Source: Leifsonia shinshuensis (GTDB taxonomy: Bacteria > Actinomycetota > Actinomycetes > Actinomycetales > Microbacteriaceae). Taken from it: a stretch of 64,000 nt of DNA. Location: positions 2,852,001-2,916,000 of the forward strand of contig NZ_CP043641.1 of assembly GCF_014217625.1 (NCBI RefSeq). Reading direction: 5' to 3'. Shown here piece after piece: positions 54,255 to 63,332 of this stretch. The notes beneath the pieces are model-generated. The model saw only the letters and a program-made list of their open reading frames with translations. It searched no databases and had not been told where the DNA came from. The translations under genes and the position numbers were made by a program. How positions within the stretch are numbered: position 1 is the stretch's first letter; each line of letters opens with the position of its first letter.

Positions 54255-54950
54255 GTGCGCCTCGTGATAGCCAACTGTTCCGTCGACTACGCCGGCCGCC
54301 TGAGCGCCCACCTCCCGCTCGCCAAGCGCCTGCTCATGCTCAAGGCCGACGGCAGCCTCCTCGTCCACTCCGACGGCGGCTCCTACAAGCCGCTCAACTG
54401 GATGAGCCCGCCCTGCACGCTCACCGTGGACGAGCCGGACGACACGCAGCGGGAGGCCGGGATCACCGAGGTCTGGCGCGTCACCCAGGCGAAGACGGCC
54501 GACATGCTCGTCGTCTCCATCCACGAGGTGCTGAGCGACACCGCCCACGAGCTGGGCGTCGACCCCGGGCTGCAGAAGGACGGCGTGGAGGCGCACCTCC
54601 AGAAGCTGCTGGCCGAGCAGATCCACCTCCTCGGCGACGGCCACGTGCTGGTCCGCCGCGAGTACATGACCGCGATCGGCCCGGTCGACATCCTCGCCCG
54701 AGACGAGCGCGGCGCCTCGGTCGCGGTCGAGCTGAAGCGCCGCGGCGACATCGACGGCGTCGAGCAGCTCACCCGCTACCTGGAGCTGATGAACAGGGAC
54801 CCGCTCCTGGCGCCCGTGTCCGGGGTCTTCGCGGCTCAGGAGATCAAGCCCCAGGCCCGCACGCTGGCCGAGGACCGCGGCATCCGCTGCCTGGTGCTCG
54901 ACTACGACGCGATGCGCGGGCTGGACGACAGCGACAGCAGGCTCTTCTGA
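54255..54950 (+). CDS. nucS: Endonuclease NucS (EndoMS mismatch endonuclease)
   Basis: 231-residue nuclease giving actinobacteria non-canonical mismatch repair; it cuts both strands at mismatches and works with the sliding clamp. The N-terminal domain ([20 protein letters not shown]) and catalytic domain ([20 protein letters not shown], with the D...ExK nuclease site) are complete. TACACT and six bases precede GTG 54255 (leaderless). The next gene overlaps its stop by one base. Confidence 0.95.
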   Translation: MRLVIANCSVDYAGRLSAHLPLAKRLLMLKADGSLLVHSDGGSYKPLNWMSPPCTLTVDEPDDTQREAGITEVWRVTQAKTADMLVVSIHEVLSDTAHELGVDPGLQKDGVEAHLQKLLAEQIHLLGDGHVLVRREYMTAIGPVDILARDERGASVAVELKRRGDIDGVEQLTRYLELMNRDPLLAPVSGVFAAQEIKPQARTLAEDRGIRCLVLDYDAMRGLDDSDSRLF

Positions 54951-55372
54951 TGGCCGCCCCCGCCGGACGCTTCCCGCAGACCTACGAGAACGGCCCCGTC
55001 CGCACGGCCCTCGCCGCGATCGCCGCCGAGCCGACCATGGAGAACCTGGAGGCCCTCCTCGCCGCCGCGACGAAGGGCGGCCTGGTCGTCGACGTCACCG
55101 GGTCCGAGCCCGGCGAGGTGCGGCTGCGCACCATCCAGTCGACCGCGGGCGAGCCGGTGCTGCCGTTGTTCACCTCGATGAAGGCGCTGCGGAACGCGGT
55201 CGGCGCCGCCGGCGGGAAGGGCACACGCGTCCAGGCGGTCATCGTCCCGGCCGCCGAAGCCCTCGGGTACATCGCCAACGCGGACTTCGTCGCCGTGCAG
55301 TTCGACCCGGGGGCCGCCCACACGATGGTCGTCGCGCGTTCGCACATCGAGGCCGCTCTCAGCGAGCGCTGA
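54950..55372 (+). CDS. SseB-like protein
   Basis: 140-residue protein with the SseB N-terminal-domain look (TMENLEALLAAATKGGLVVD, PLFTSMKALRNA). SseB-type proteins have no settled enzymatic role. The ATG overlaps the nucS stop (TGATG), so the two are cotranslated; a link with mismatch repair is only positional. Confidence 0.78.
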   Translation: MAAPAGRFPQTYENGPVRTALAAIAAEPTMENLEALLAAATKGGLVVDVTGSEPGEVRLRTIQSTAGEPVLPLFTSMKALRNAVGAAGGKGTRVQAVIVPAAEALGYIANADFVAVQFDPGAAHTMVVARSHIEAALSER

Positions 55373-55409
55373 CGATACATTCGAACATCTCACATAGCAT
55401 TGGACCGCT

Positions 55410-56108
55410 ATGACAAACCCGACCACCACGACTCCTGACGCGCCGACGACCGTCACGCGCACCTGGACCTGCGTCCTCTTCGACCTCGACGGCACCCTCA
55501 CCGACTCCGCGCCCGGCATCACCGCCTCCCTCGCGCGCACGTTCGAGGAGCTCGGCCTTCCCGTCCCCACCCCCGCCGAACTCGTGGAGTACGTCGGGCC
55601 TCCGCTGCTCGACTCGCTCCAGTCGATGGCCGGCTTCGACGAGGCAGGCGCCCGCGCCGCGCTCATGGTCTACCGCGCCGACTACGCGGCCAACGGCGCG
55701 TTCGACAGCGCCGTCTTCCCCGGCATCCGCGGCCTCCTGCAGCGCCTGCGCACGGCCGGCATCCCGCTCGCCGTCGCCACCAGCAAGCCGGAGGCGCAGG
55801 CCACGCGCATCCTGGAGCACTTCGACCTCGCGCAGTACTTCGACGTGATCGCCGGCGCGACCGACGACGAGAGCCGCAGCGCGAAGGCGGACGTCGTCGC
55901 GGAGGCGCTGCGCCGCCTGACCGAGCTGGGCGTCGCGCTCGACCACACCGTGATGGTCGGCGACCGCGCGTACGACGTGGAGGGCGCTGGCGAGCACGGC
56001 ATCCCGACCATCCTCGTGGAGTGGGGCTACGGCTCGCCGGCCGAGGCGGCGGGCGCGATCGCGGTCGTGCACTCGGCGGACCAGCTCAGCACGCTGCTGC
56101 TGGGCTGA
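55410..56108 (+). CDS. HAD-family phosphatase (phosphoglycolate phosphatase-like)
   Basis: 232-residue HAD hydrolase. The nucleophile motif FDLDGTLTDSAPG begins near residue 24; TSKPE (motif II), the lysine segment and VGDRAYDVEGA (motif IV) follow. Helical cap suggests phosphoglycolate phosphatase or PpaX-like activity. TAGCAT nine bases before the ATG gives a very short leader at most. Confidence 0.9.
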   Translation: MTNPTTTTPDAPTTVTRTWTCVLFDLDGTLTDSAPGITASLARTFEELGLPVPTPAELVEYVGPPLLDSLQSMAGFDEAGARAALMVYRADYAANGAFDSAVFPGIRGLLQRLRTAGIPLAVATSKPEAQATRILEHFDLAQYFDVIAGATDDESRSAKADVVAEALRRLTELGVALDHTVMVGDRAYDVEGAGEHGIPTILVEWGYGSPAEAAGAIAVVHSADQLSTLLLG

Positions 56109-56179
56109 GGCGCGCTGCCGGGCTGAGCGGGAGGCCGCCACAGCCGGGAGCGGAGAGCGTCGGAGGGTGCGCAGTAGGC

Positions 56180-56204
56180 TGGAGTGTTGCACTACCGCAC
56201 TCCA
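56180..56204 (+). promoter_or_regulatory. Promoter and inverted repeat before lipoprotein gene
   Basis: TAGGCT (56175-56180) is the -10. TGGAGTG (56180-56186) and CACTCCA (56198-56204) form an inverted repeat across the predicted transcription start, a plausible operator; it could also fold in RNA if transcription starts earlier. Confidence 0.4.
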
Positions 56205-56223
56205 TACAGCACTAGGAAGAATG

Positions 56224-56634
56224 ATGCGCACCAACAGCAAAATGCTCGTTCCCGCCGCCCTCGTCGCGGCACTGTCCATCGCCGCACTCACCGGCTGCTC
56301 CGGCAGCGGTGGCGGCTCCAGCGCGACGCCGTCGGCGTCGGCCTCCCAGGAGGCGACCTCCAAGTCGCTCCCGTCCGACTTCCCGAAGTCGGACGTCCCG
56401 ATCGTCGCCGGCACCGTGATCGTCGCGAACGGGGACCACAACGACGGCTGGTCCATCACCGTCCAGCCGAAGGACAAGAACGGTTTCGCGGACGCGAAGG
56501 CCGCCCTGGAGAAGGCCGGTTACACGGTCCAGCCCGGCGCGAGTGACAGCAAGGCCGTCTACACGAACGCCAAGTACACCGTCGCGATCAGCACCCCCGG
56601 TGTCGCCGTGACGTACGCCGTCACCGCCAACTGA
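56224..56634 (+). CDS. Small secreted lipoprotein, unknown
   Basis: 136-residue lipoprotein: signal peptide with lipobox AALTGC, Ser/Gly/Ala linker and a mature domain of about 85 residues (DGWSITVQPKDKNGFADAKA). No family named with confidence. AGGAAG lies upstream; ATG 56221 one codon earlier is an alternative start. Expected at the outer face of the membrane. Confidence 0.8.
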   Translation: MRTNSKMLVPAALVAALSIAALTGCSGSGGGSSATPSASASQEATSKSLPSDFPKSDVPIVAGTVIVANGDHNDGWSITVQPKDKNGFADAKAALEKAGYTVQPGASDSKAVYTNAKYTVAISTPGVAVTYAVTAN

Positions 56635-56641
56635 TCGGCAC

Positions 56642-56684
56642 GGAAGCCGTCGGGCGCAGCTCCACTGCGCGCCCGGCGGCTTCC
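56642..56684 (+). terminator. Strong hairpin after lipoprotein gene
   Basis: Starting with GGAAGCCG and ending CGGCTTCC, the arms pair over about 16 positions (one T-G wobble), plus a short bulge, seven bases after the stop codon. No T tract. Confidence 0.6.
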
Positions 56685-56687
56685 GCC

Positions 56688-56769
56688 ATTCGTGCCGAAT
56701 GTGCCGCCGCGCGATTCGCGCCGAATGTGGGGAATGGCGGCAGCAAACGCGACATTCGTGACGAATGTG
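56688..56769. repeat. Cluster of three ATTCG-NNN-CGAAT palindromes
   Basis: Units at 56688-56700, 56714-56726 and 56754-56766 have centres TGC, CGC and TGA, each followed by GTG. The last extends to a perfect 17-base palindrome (56752-56768). It fills the convergent spacer between the lipoprotein and MtlR-type genes, as does the related pair at 49265. Confidence 0.7.
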
Positions 56770-56775
56770 GGTGCG

Positions 56776-58677
56776 CTACGCGTCGATGATCCGCACCAGC
56801 TCGTCGATGAACGCGGTGAAGGTGTCGGCGCGCCGGATCAGCCCGAGTACGGCCTCCCGGTCGGAGAACACCTCCACGAACTGGTCGAACACGGTCTGGA
56901 ACGCCGCGCGGCCGCCCTCGGAGAAAGCGATGAACGCGATCACGTTCACCCGCGCGTCACCCCAGTCCATCGCGGTGTCGTTGACGACGATCGCGATCGC
57001 CGTCCGCTTCGCGTTCATGGTCATGGCGTGCGGCACGGCGAGCGTGTCCGTGAACGCCGTCGACGACATCTGCTCGCGCTCGACCGCCTGCTCCACATAG
57101 TCGCTTCCGATGGCGTCGGCCGCGATCATCCGGTCGCCGAGCGCGCGGATCATCGTGATCGCGTCGCGCGCGTAGAAGTTGCGGAGGAACAGGCTCTCGT
57201 CGAAGTACTCGAGCAGCTCGTTCTTGATCCCGGCCCGGCGGCGCTGCCGGCGGATGCGCGCGACCGACTGGCGGATGTGCTCCACGTCCGTCGCCGTGAG
57301 GAACGGCTGCACGATGACCGTGTTCTCCCGCCGCCCGCGCGGGTCGATCGTGGTCAGCACCAGGTCCGCGTCGATCGCGGACCAGTCGGCATCCGTGGAC
57401 GTGATCACGCTTACGATGTCCAGCTCGTCGCCAAGCGCGCTCTCCAGTTTCTCGCGCAGCAGGATGTGCATGTCGTAGTAATTCGGGCAGACCACCGCGG
57501 TGCGCACGGCGTCCCGGCGACGCGACTGCTGCTCCAGGTAGGCGCCGACGTGCATCGCGATGTAGGCGATCTCGTCGTCGTTGACCGCGATCCCCTCCGC
57601 CGCCTGCAACCGGCTGGCGATGTAGACGGCCAGCTCGTAGGTCATCGGGTACGAGCTCTTGATCGAGCGGGTGAGCGGGTTGCGGGAGTAGGTGTTCTCG
57701 TGCGCCCGCGCCACCAGGTTCTGCACGTGGAGGGTGAGCCGCACGATGAAGTCCTCGTCGCGGAGGTCGACCAGGTACTCGGTGGAGGCCCGCGCCACGA
57801 TCCCGCGCACGATGTCGAGGTCGTCCTCGCTGACGAACTCCGCGACGCTGTCCGCCCCCGCGCCCGGCGCGATGACGCGGGTCCGCAGCAGGATGGCGAG
57901 GTAGCGCAGCTCGGTCGGGTCCAGCTCCACGTCGAAGTGCGTGAGCACGAGCCCGCCGAGGTCGTCCGCCAGCCCGCGCAGCGCCTCCCCCGCCTCCGCC
58001 GCACCCGCCGCGGGGAGGACGCGATCCTTGGCGACGCGGTCGAGCGCGACGGCCATGTGCAGCAGCACGTCGTTGATGCCGTACTCGTTGACGAAGAACC
58101 CGCGCGCGTCCAGCATCTCGACCAGATCGGACTTGAACGCGGCCAGCCCCTCCGAGGCGAAGGCCTCCTGGATGCGCGACACGTCCACGACGCCCTGCCG
58201 CATCTCGTCCCGGAACAGCCGGCTGATCAGCTTGCGCCGGGCGATCTCCGGCCCGTTCAGCCGCGCGACCGGGCCATGCCGGTCGAGGACCAGCTCGGTG
58301 TCGGCGAGGAGGCTGCGCACCCGGGTGAGGTCGGACTCGATCGTGGAGTCGCTGACGAACAGGCTCTCCGCCGTCTCGTAGACGTCGATCCCCTCCGGCT
58401 CGTCGAGCAGCCGCCTGGCCAGGAACGCGAGCCGCTCCTGCGGCGAACCCGCCGACGGGGAGGCCTCCGGGACATCGGCGAGGTAGGCCGCGTACGCGTC
58501 GCCTTTCACCCGGTACCCGCTCGGCCCCGACTCGACCAGCTCGCCGAGCGCTGCGGCGTAACTGCGGATGCTGCGGGAGGTCACACCCAGGTCCTGCGCG
58601 AGCTCGGCGGCCGTCACCCAGGCAGCACGACGCGACAGGATGTCGAGCATCCTCGTCTGCTTCGCCGAGAGCGCCAC
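56776..58677 (-). CDS. mtlR: PRD-domain PTS transcriptional activator (MtlR type)
   Basis: 633-residue regulator with N-terminal helix-turn-helix (WVTAAELAQDLGVTSRSIRS), Mga-like part, two PRD domains (about 190-405), an EIIB-like domain and a C-terminal EIIA domain with active His550 in LAVPHAMTM. PTS phosphorylation of these histidines should set its activity. It is divergent from the mannitol operon and probably activates it. GTG 58677 is used because AGGTGG lies eight bases upstream; GTG 58689 is the alternative. Confidence 0.88.
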   Translation of the reverse strand: MALSAKQTRMLDILSRRAAWVTAAELAQDLGVTSRSIRSYAAALGELVESGPSGYRVKGDAYAAYLADVPEASPSAGSPQERLAFLARRLLDEPEGIDVYETAESLFVSDSTIESDLTRVRSLLADTELVLDRHGPVARLNGPEIARRKLISRLFRDEMRQGVVDVSRIQEAFASEGLAAFKSDLVEMLDARGFFVNEYGINDVLLHMAVALDRVAKDRVLPAAGAAEAGEALRGLADDLGGLVLTHFDVELDPTELRYLAILLRTRVIAPGAGADSVAEFVSEDDLDIVRGIVARASTEYLVDLRDEDFIVRLTLHVQNLVARAHENTYSRNPLTRSIKSSYPMTYELAVYIASRLQAAEGIAVNDDEIAYIAMHVGAYLEQQSRRRDAVRTAVVCPNYYDMHILLREKLESALGDELDIVSVITSTDADWSAIDADLVLTTIDPRGRRENTVIVQPFLTATDVEHIRQSVARIRRQRRRAGIKNELLEYFDESLFLRNFYARDAITMIRALGDRMIAADAIGSDYVEQAVEREQMSSTAFTDTLAVPHAMTMNAKRTAIAIVVNDTAMDWGDARVNVIAFIAFSEGGRAAFQTVFDQFVEVFSDREAVLGLIRRADTFTAFIDELVRIIDA

Positions 58678-58756
58678 CAGCAGAGCCACCTTTCCGTCAC
58701 CGAGTCAACCACGACCGCGCCGACGGCGGAGGTGCCCCAGCACGCGTTTCCGCACC

Positions 58757-58776
58757 CCAGGAAGAAACCGTCCTGG
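58757..58776. promoter_or_regulatory. Inverted repeat in mtlR/PTS divergent region
   Basis: CCAGGA (58757-58762) and TCCTGG (58771-58776) flank an eight-base centre in the 194-base spacer. It is the only clear symmetric site there and a possible MtlR target. No consensus promoter was recognised for the PTS operon. Confidence 0.35.
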
Positions 58777-58871
58777 CCCCCGGAAGACGTCGGGGACAGC
58801 ATGGTCACGATCCACCGAACCACCCGATCCACCCGTTTCACCCGTTCCAGCACCACGCACCACCGGAAGGC

Positions 58872-59189
58872 ATGAGGTCGATGAAGATCATCGTTGTCTG
58901 CGGCGCGGGCGCCTCCAGCACCTTCGTCGCCGTGAAGCTCCGCACCGCCGCGGCCGCTCGTGGGCTGCAGGTCCAGGTCGCCGCGGGCAGCGCGAGCCAG
59001 CTCGACTCGCTCGCCGCGGTGGATGTCGTCCTCGTCGGTGCGCACCTGGAGGCCCTGGTCCCCGGGCTGCGTGCCCGCGCCGCCACCACCGGGACCGCCG
59101 TCGCCGTTCTGCCGCCCGTATCCCCCGCCGCACTCGACGGTGCGCTCGCGCTGGATCTGGCCCTCAACGCGAAGGCCGGGGCACGATGA
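58872..59189 (+). CDS. Orphan PTS EIIB (lactose/cellobiose type) domain protein
   Basis: 105-residue single-domain protein with the P-loop IIVVCGAGASSTFVAVKL, where the cysteine is the phosphorylation site. It matches the lactose/cellobiose IIB fold. No partner IIA or IIC of that class is nearby, whereas mannitol IIBC already has its own IIB, so this copy may be a regulator of MtlR or serve another permease. ATG 58872 or 58881; the Shine-Dalgarno position does not decide. Confidence 0.78.
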   Translation: MRSMKIIVVCGAGASSTFVAVKLRTAAAARGLQVQVAAGSASQLDSLAAVDVVLVGAHLEALVPGLRARAATTGTAVAVLPPVSPAALDGALALDLALNAKAGAR

Positions 59190-59252
59190 GAGCCACTGGC
59201 AGCGCGGCGTCGCGGCGTACTGTGCCACCCGAGAACGAAGGAGACCGGAACA

Positions 59253-59519
59253 ATGGCTGAGCGGATCATCACCGTCGGATCGACCCACGGGCTGCACGCC
59301 CGTCCCGCCAAGCTCTTCGTGGAGGCCGTCGGCGCCTCGGGCGCGAAGGTGTCGCTGTCGAAGGAGGGCGGGCGCACCGTCGACGCCGGCAGCATCCTCG
59401 GCGTCATCTCGCTGGGAATCGACCACGGCGACAAGATCGTCCTGGCGACCGACGCCCCCAACGCCGAGGCCGTCCTCGACGACCTGGCCGAGATCCTCAC
59501 CACGGACCACGACGCCTGA
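59253..59519 (+). CDS. ptsH: PTS phosphocarrier protein HPr
   Basis: 88-residue HPr carrying phosphate from EI to the IIA domains. Active His15 is in HGLHARPAKLF; the Ser46-equivalent is Ser47 (VDAGSILGV), though no HPr kinase is expected in actinobacteria. AAGGAGA precedes ATG 59253. The stop lies two bases before ptsI. Confidence 0.95.
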   Translation: MAERIITVGSTHGLHARPAKLFVEAVGASGAKVSLSKEGGRTVDAGSILGVISLGIDHGDKIVLATDAPNAEAVLDDLAEILTTDHDA

Positions 59520-59521
59520 TC

Positions 59522-61216
59522 ATGGCCGACACGACAGACACGACCCAGACGCTGACCGGCGCGGGCATCGGCCAGGGCATCGCCCTCGGCCCCGTGCTCC
59601 GGATGTCCGACCCGCTCCCCGAGCCGGAGTCCACCCCGAGCACGCGCACCCCCGACGAGGAGAAGGCCCGCGTCTCGCAGGCCGTCGCGACCGTCGCCGC
59701 CGACCTGCGCGAGCGCGCCGGAAAGGTGTCCGGCACCGCGGCGGATGTGCTGGAGGCCCAGTCGATGATGGCGGAGGACTCCTCTCTCGCCGACGATGTC
59801 GCCTCCCGGATCGACGGCGGCACGACCGCCGAGCGCGCGGTGTTCGAGGGCTTCGGCGTCTTCCGCGACATGCTCATCGGCCTCGGCGGCTACATGGGCG
59901 AACGCGCCACCGACCTGGACGACGTGGCCCAGCGGGTGATCGCGGCGCTGGAGGGCCGGCCCGCGCCGGGCGTCCCGGAGTCCGACGTGCCCTACATCCT
60001 CGTCGCCCGCGACCTCGCCCCCGCCGACACGGCGCTGCTCGACCTGACGAAGGTGCTCGGCCTGGTCACCCGCGAGGGCGGACCGACCTCCCACACCGCG
60101 ATCCTGGCCCGCGAGAAGGCGATCGTCGCGATCGTGGGCGTCGCCGGGGCGGACGACCTGGCCGCGGGGTCCGAAGTGATCCTCGACGCCGGTGCCGGCA
60201 CGGTCACCGTCGCGCCGACCGCCGAGCAGTCCGAGGACGCCCGCCGGCGCATCGCCGAGCGGGAGGCCGCCCTCTCCGGAGGCCTGGAGCCCGGCGCGCT
60301 GGCCGACGGCACCGCGATCCCGCTGCTGGCCAACCTCGGCTCGGCCGAGGGCGCGCAGAAGGCGGTCGACGCGGGAGCCGAGGGCGTCGGCCTGTTCCGC
60401 ACCGAGTTCCTCTTCCTCGACGCCCGGATGGCGCCGACGGTGGAGCAGCAGCGCGAGCAGTATGTGAAGCTGCTGCAGGCCTTCCCCGGCAAGAAGGTCG
60501 TCGTGCGGGTGCTCGACGCCGGCGCGGACAAGCCGCTGGAGTTCCTCAACGACGCGCACGAGGACAACCCGGCGCTGGGCCTGCGCGGCCTGCGCGCCCT
60601 GCGGGCGAACGAGGACATCCTCCGCGAGCAGCTCACCGCCCTCGCCGAGGCCGACGCGCAGACCGACGCGGACCTCTGGGTCATGGCCCCGATGGTCGCG
60701 ACCGTCGAGGAGACCCGCTACTTCATGCAGCTGGCCGGCGAGTTCGGGCTGAAGACCGTGGGTGTCATGGTCGAGGTCCCGTCCGCCGCGCTGCTGGCCG
60801 ACCGGGTGCTGCGGGAGGCCGGCTTCGCCTCCATCGGCACCAACGACCTCACCCAGTACACGATGGCCGCCGACCGCCTCCTCGGCTCGGTCGCCGGCTT
60901 CCAGGACCCGTGGCACCCGGCCGTCCTCCGCCTCGTCGGCGAGGTCGGCGCCGCCGGAGCCGCGCACGGCAAGCCGGTCGGCATCTGCGGCGAGGCCGCG
61001 GCCGACCCGATGCTCGCCGTCGTGCTCGTCGGCCTCGGCGCGACCACCCTCTCGATGTCGCCCGCGGCCCTCGCCGACGTGCGGTTGTCCCTCACCCGTT
61101 ACACCCTCGACCAGGCCAAAGCCCTGGCCGAGGCCGCACTGGCCGCCGATGGCGCGGCCGAAGCCCGGGAGGCCGTCCGAACCACGGCCGCCGGGTTCGC
61201 CCACCCGCCTGCCTAG
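59522..61216 (+). CDS. ptsI: PTS enzyme I (PEP-protein phosphotransferase)
   Basis: 564-residue enzyme starting the PTS cascade from PEP. Active His191 is in GGPTSHTAILAR; SIGTNDLTQYTMAADR and PVGICGEAA (catalytic cysteine) are intact. It is placed between ptsH and mtlA, so general PTS proteins would be made with the mannitol permease. Confidence 0.96.
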   Translation: MADTTDTTQTLTGAGIGQGIALGPVLRMSDPLPEPESTPSTRTPDEEKARVSQAVATVAADLRERAGKVSGTAADVLEAQSMMAEDSSLADDVASRIDGGTTAERAVFEGFGVFRDMLIGLGGYMGERATDLDDVAQRVIAALEGRPAPGVPESDVPYILVARDLAPADTALLDLTKVLGLVTREGGPTSHTAILAREKAIVAIVGVAGADDLAAGSEVILDAGAGTVTVAPTAEQSEDARRRIAEREAALSGGLEPGALADGTAIPLLANLGSAEGAQKAVDAGAEGVGLFRTEFLFLDARMAPTVEQQREQYVKLLQAFPGKKVVVRVLDAGADKPLEFLNDAHEDNPALGLRGLRALRANEDILREQLTALAEADAQTDADLWVMAPMVATVEETRYFMQLAGEFGLKTVGVMVEVPSAALLADRVLREAGFASIGTNDLTQYTMAADRLLGSVAGFQDPWHPAVLRLVGEVGAAGAAHGKPVGICGEAAADPMLAVVLVGLGATTLSMSPAALADVRLSLTRYTLDQAKALAEAALAADGAAEAREAVRTTAAGFAHPPA

Positions 61217-61242
61217 GCAGGAACCCCTACCTGCCTCGGCAG
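61207..61242 (+). repeat. Two 14-bp palindromes, 22-base spacing, between ptsI and mtlA
   Basis: CCTGCCTAGGCAGG (61207-61220, overlapping the ptsI stop) and CCTGCCTCGGCAGG (61229-61242) are near-identical. As RNA they form two short hairpins or one longer structure before mtlA, and may set relative expression or protect the mRNA. Confidence 0.65.
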
Positions 61243-61268
61243 GACCGACACAGAAACGAGGCACCATC

Positions 61269-62885
61269 ATGACATCGGCGACAGCGACGACGCCGAAGCA
61301 GCCCAGCAGCGCTCGCGTCCACGTGCAGCGCTTCGGGACCTTCCTCTCGAACATGGTCATGCCGAACATCCCGGCGTTCATCGCCTGGGGGTTCATCACG
61401 GCCCTGTTCATCGCCACCGGCTGGCTCCAGAACACCGGCTGGGCGATCAGCGGGATCCTGGGCGGCTTCGGCGACCAGGCCAAGATCGGCTGGAGCGGCG
61501 CGGCGACCGTGCTCGCCCAGGACCCGAGCGGCCACACCTTCCAGCAGTACGTGGGCCTCGTCGGCCCGATGATCACGTACCTGCTGCCCCTGCTGATCGC
61601 GAACACCGGTGGCCGCATGGTCTACGGCGTCCGCGGCGGCGTGGTCGGCGCGATCGCGACGATGGGTGTCATCGTCGGCTCCAACATCCCGATGTTCATC
61701 GGCGCGATGATCATGGGCCCGCTCGGCGCCTGGGTGATGAAGCAGGTCGACCGGATCTGGGAGGGGAAGATCAAAGCCGGCTTCGAGATGCTGGTCAACA
61801 ACTTCTCCGCCGGCATCGTCGGCATGCTGTTGTCGATCGGCGCGTTCTTCGGCATCGCACCGCTCGTCGAATGGCTGAGCTCCATCCTGAGCAACGCGGT
61901 CAACTGGCTGGTCACGGCGCACCTGCTGCCGTTCGCGAGCCTGCTGATCGAGCCGGGCAAGGTGCTCTTCCTCAACAACGCCATCAACCACGGCGTGCTC
62001 ACCCCGCTCGGCATCGAGCAGGCGCAGCAGCAGGGCAAGTCCATCCTGTTCCTGCTGGAGGCCAATCCCGGCCCCGGCTTCGGCATCCTGATCGCGTACT
62101 CGATCTTCGGCCTCGGCATCGCCAAGGCGAGCGCCCCGGGCGCCGCGCTGATCCAGTTCGTCGGCGGCATCCACGAGATCTACTTCCCGTACGTGCTGAT
62201 GAAGCCGATGATCGTCATCGCGGCGATCCTCGGCGGCATGACCGGCATCGCGATCAACGTGACCTTCAACTCGGGTCTGCGCGCCCCGGCCTCCCCCGGA
62301 TCGATCATCGCCGTCCTGATCCAGTCGCCCGCCAGCAGCATCGTGGGCGTCACACTCTCGGTGATCGGCGCGGCGGCCGTTTCGTTCATCGTCGCCTCGA
62401 TCATCCTGCGGGCCAGCCGCAAGCGCGACCTGGCCGCGGGCAACGCCGGCGACCTCACCGCCGCCGTGGCGCAGACCGAGGCCAACAAGGGCAAGGAGTC
62501 CTCCATCCTCGAGGGCCTGGTCCAGGAGGGCGAGCACGACACCGGCGACGCGCAAGGCGACGGCACCGACCGGCTGGTGCGCAACATCGTGTTCGCGTGC
62601 GACGCTGGGATGGGCTCGTCCGCGATGGGCGCGTCCGTGCTGCGGAACAAGATCAAGAAGGCCGGCGTGGAGGGGGTCACGGTGACGAACCAGGCCATCA
62701 GCAACCTCGACGGCTCGGCCGACCTGGTCATCACGCAGCGCGAGCTCACCGACCGGGCCAAGGGCCAGTCGCCGGACTCGGTCCACGTGTCCGTCGACAA
62801 CTTCATGAACAGCCCCAAGTACGACGAGGTCGTCGACCTCGTCGCCAAGCAGCAGCAGAACCTGACGGAGGACGCCACCAAATGA
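61269..62885 (+). CDS. mtlA: PTS mannitol-specific EIICB
   Basis: 538-residue permease importing and phosphorylating mannitol. Eight or more helices form the IIC domain with GGIHEIYFPYVLMKP; a linker leads to the IIB domain with phosphocysteine Cys444 in VFACDAGMGSSAMGAS. No IIA is fused; mtlF supplies it. ATG 61269 has GAGG upstream. The stop overlaps the mtlF start as ATGA. Confidence 0.95.
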   Translation: MTSATATTPKQPSSARVHVQRFGTFLSNMVMPNIPAFIAWGFITALFIATGWLQNTGWAISGILGGFGDQAKIGWSGAATVLAQDPSGHTFQQYVGLVGPMITYLLPLLIANTGGRMVYGVRGGVVGAIATMGVIVGSNIPMFIGAMIMGPLGAWVMKQVDRIWEGKIKAGFEMLVNNFSAGIVGMLLSIGAFFGIAPLVEWLSSILSNAVNWLVTAHLLPFASLLIEPGKVLFLNNAINHGVLTPLGIEQAQQQGKSILFLLEANPGPGFGILIAYSIFGLGIAKASAPGAALIQFVGGIHEIYFPYVLMKPMIVIAAILGGMTGIAINVTFNSGLRAPASPGSIIAVLIQSPASSIVGVTLSVIGAAAVSFIVASIILRASRKRDLAAGNAGDLTAAVAQTEANKGKESSILEGLVQEGEHDTGDAQGDGTDRLVRNIVFACDAGMGSSAMGASVLRNKIKKAGVEGVTVTNQAISNLDGSADLVITQRELTDRAKGQSPDSVHVSVDNFMNSPKYDEVVDLVAKQQQNLTEDATK

Positions 62886-63319
62886 CCGACACGATTCTCG
62901 ACCGGGCGAACGTCGTGGCCGCGGGCAACGCGACCACGCGGGAGGACGCGATCCGGGAGGCGGGTGAGCTGCTCGTCAGAGCGGGCGCCGTGCAGCCGGG
63001 TTACGTCGACTCGATGGCGCAGCGCGAGGCGACCGTCTCCACCTTCATGGGGAACGGCCTGGCCATCCCGCACGGCACCAACGAGTCCAAGGACGAGATC
63101 GTGCGTTCGGCGCTCTCCTTCATCCGCTACTCCTCGCCGCTCGACTGGGGCGGCGAGGAGGTGCGGTTCGTCGTGGGCATCGCCGGGCGGAACAACGAGC
63201 ACCTCGACATCCTGAGCAAGATCGCCATCCTCTTCTCCGAGGAGGACGATGTGCAGCAGCTGATCGACGCGCCGGACGCGGACGCCCTGTTCGCACTGCT
63301 CGGCGACGTCAACGACTGA
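62882..63319 (+). CDS. mtlF: PTS mannitol-specific EIIA
   Basis: 145-residue IIA passing phosphate from HPr to MtlA. Active His64 is in [13 protein letters not shown]. Length is typical. Translation is coupled to mtlA by the ATGA overlap, and mtlD follows 13 bases later. Confidence 0.95.
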   Translation: MTDTILDRANVVAAGNATTREDAIREAGELLVRAGAVQPGYVDSMAQREATVSTFMGNGLAIPHGTNESKDEIVRSALSFIRYSSPLDWGGEEVRFVVGIAGRNNEHLDILSKIAILFSEEDDVQQLIDAPDADALFALLGDVND

Positions 63320-63332
63320 GACGGGGTCTCGC

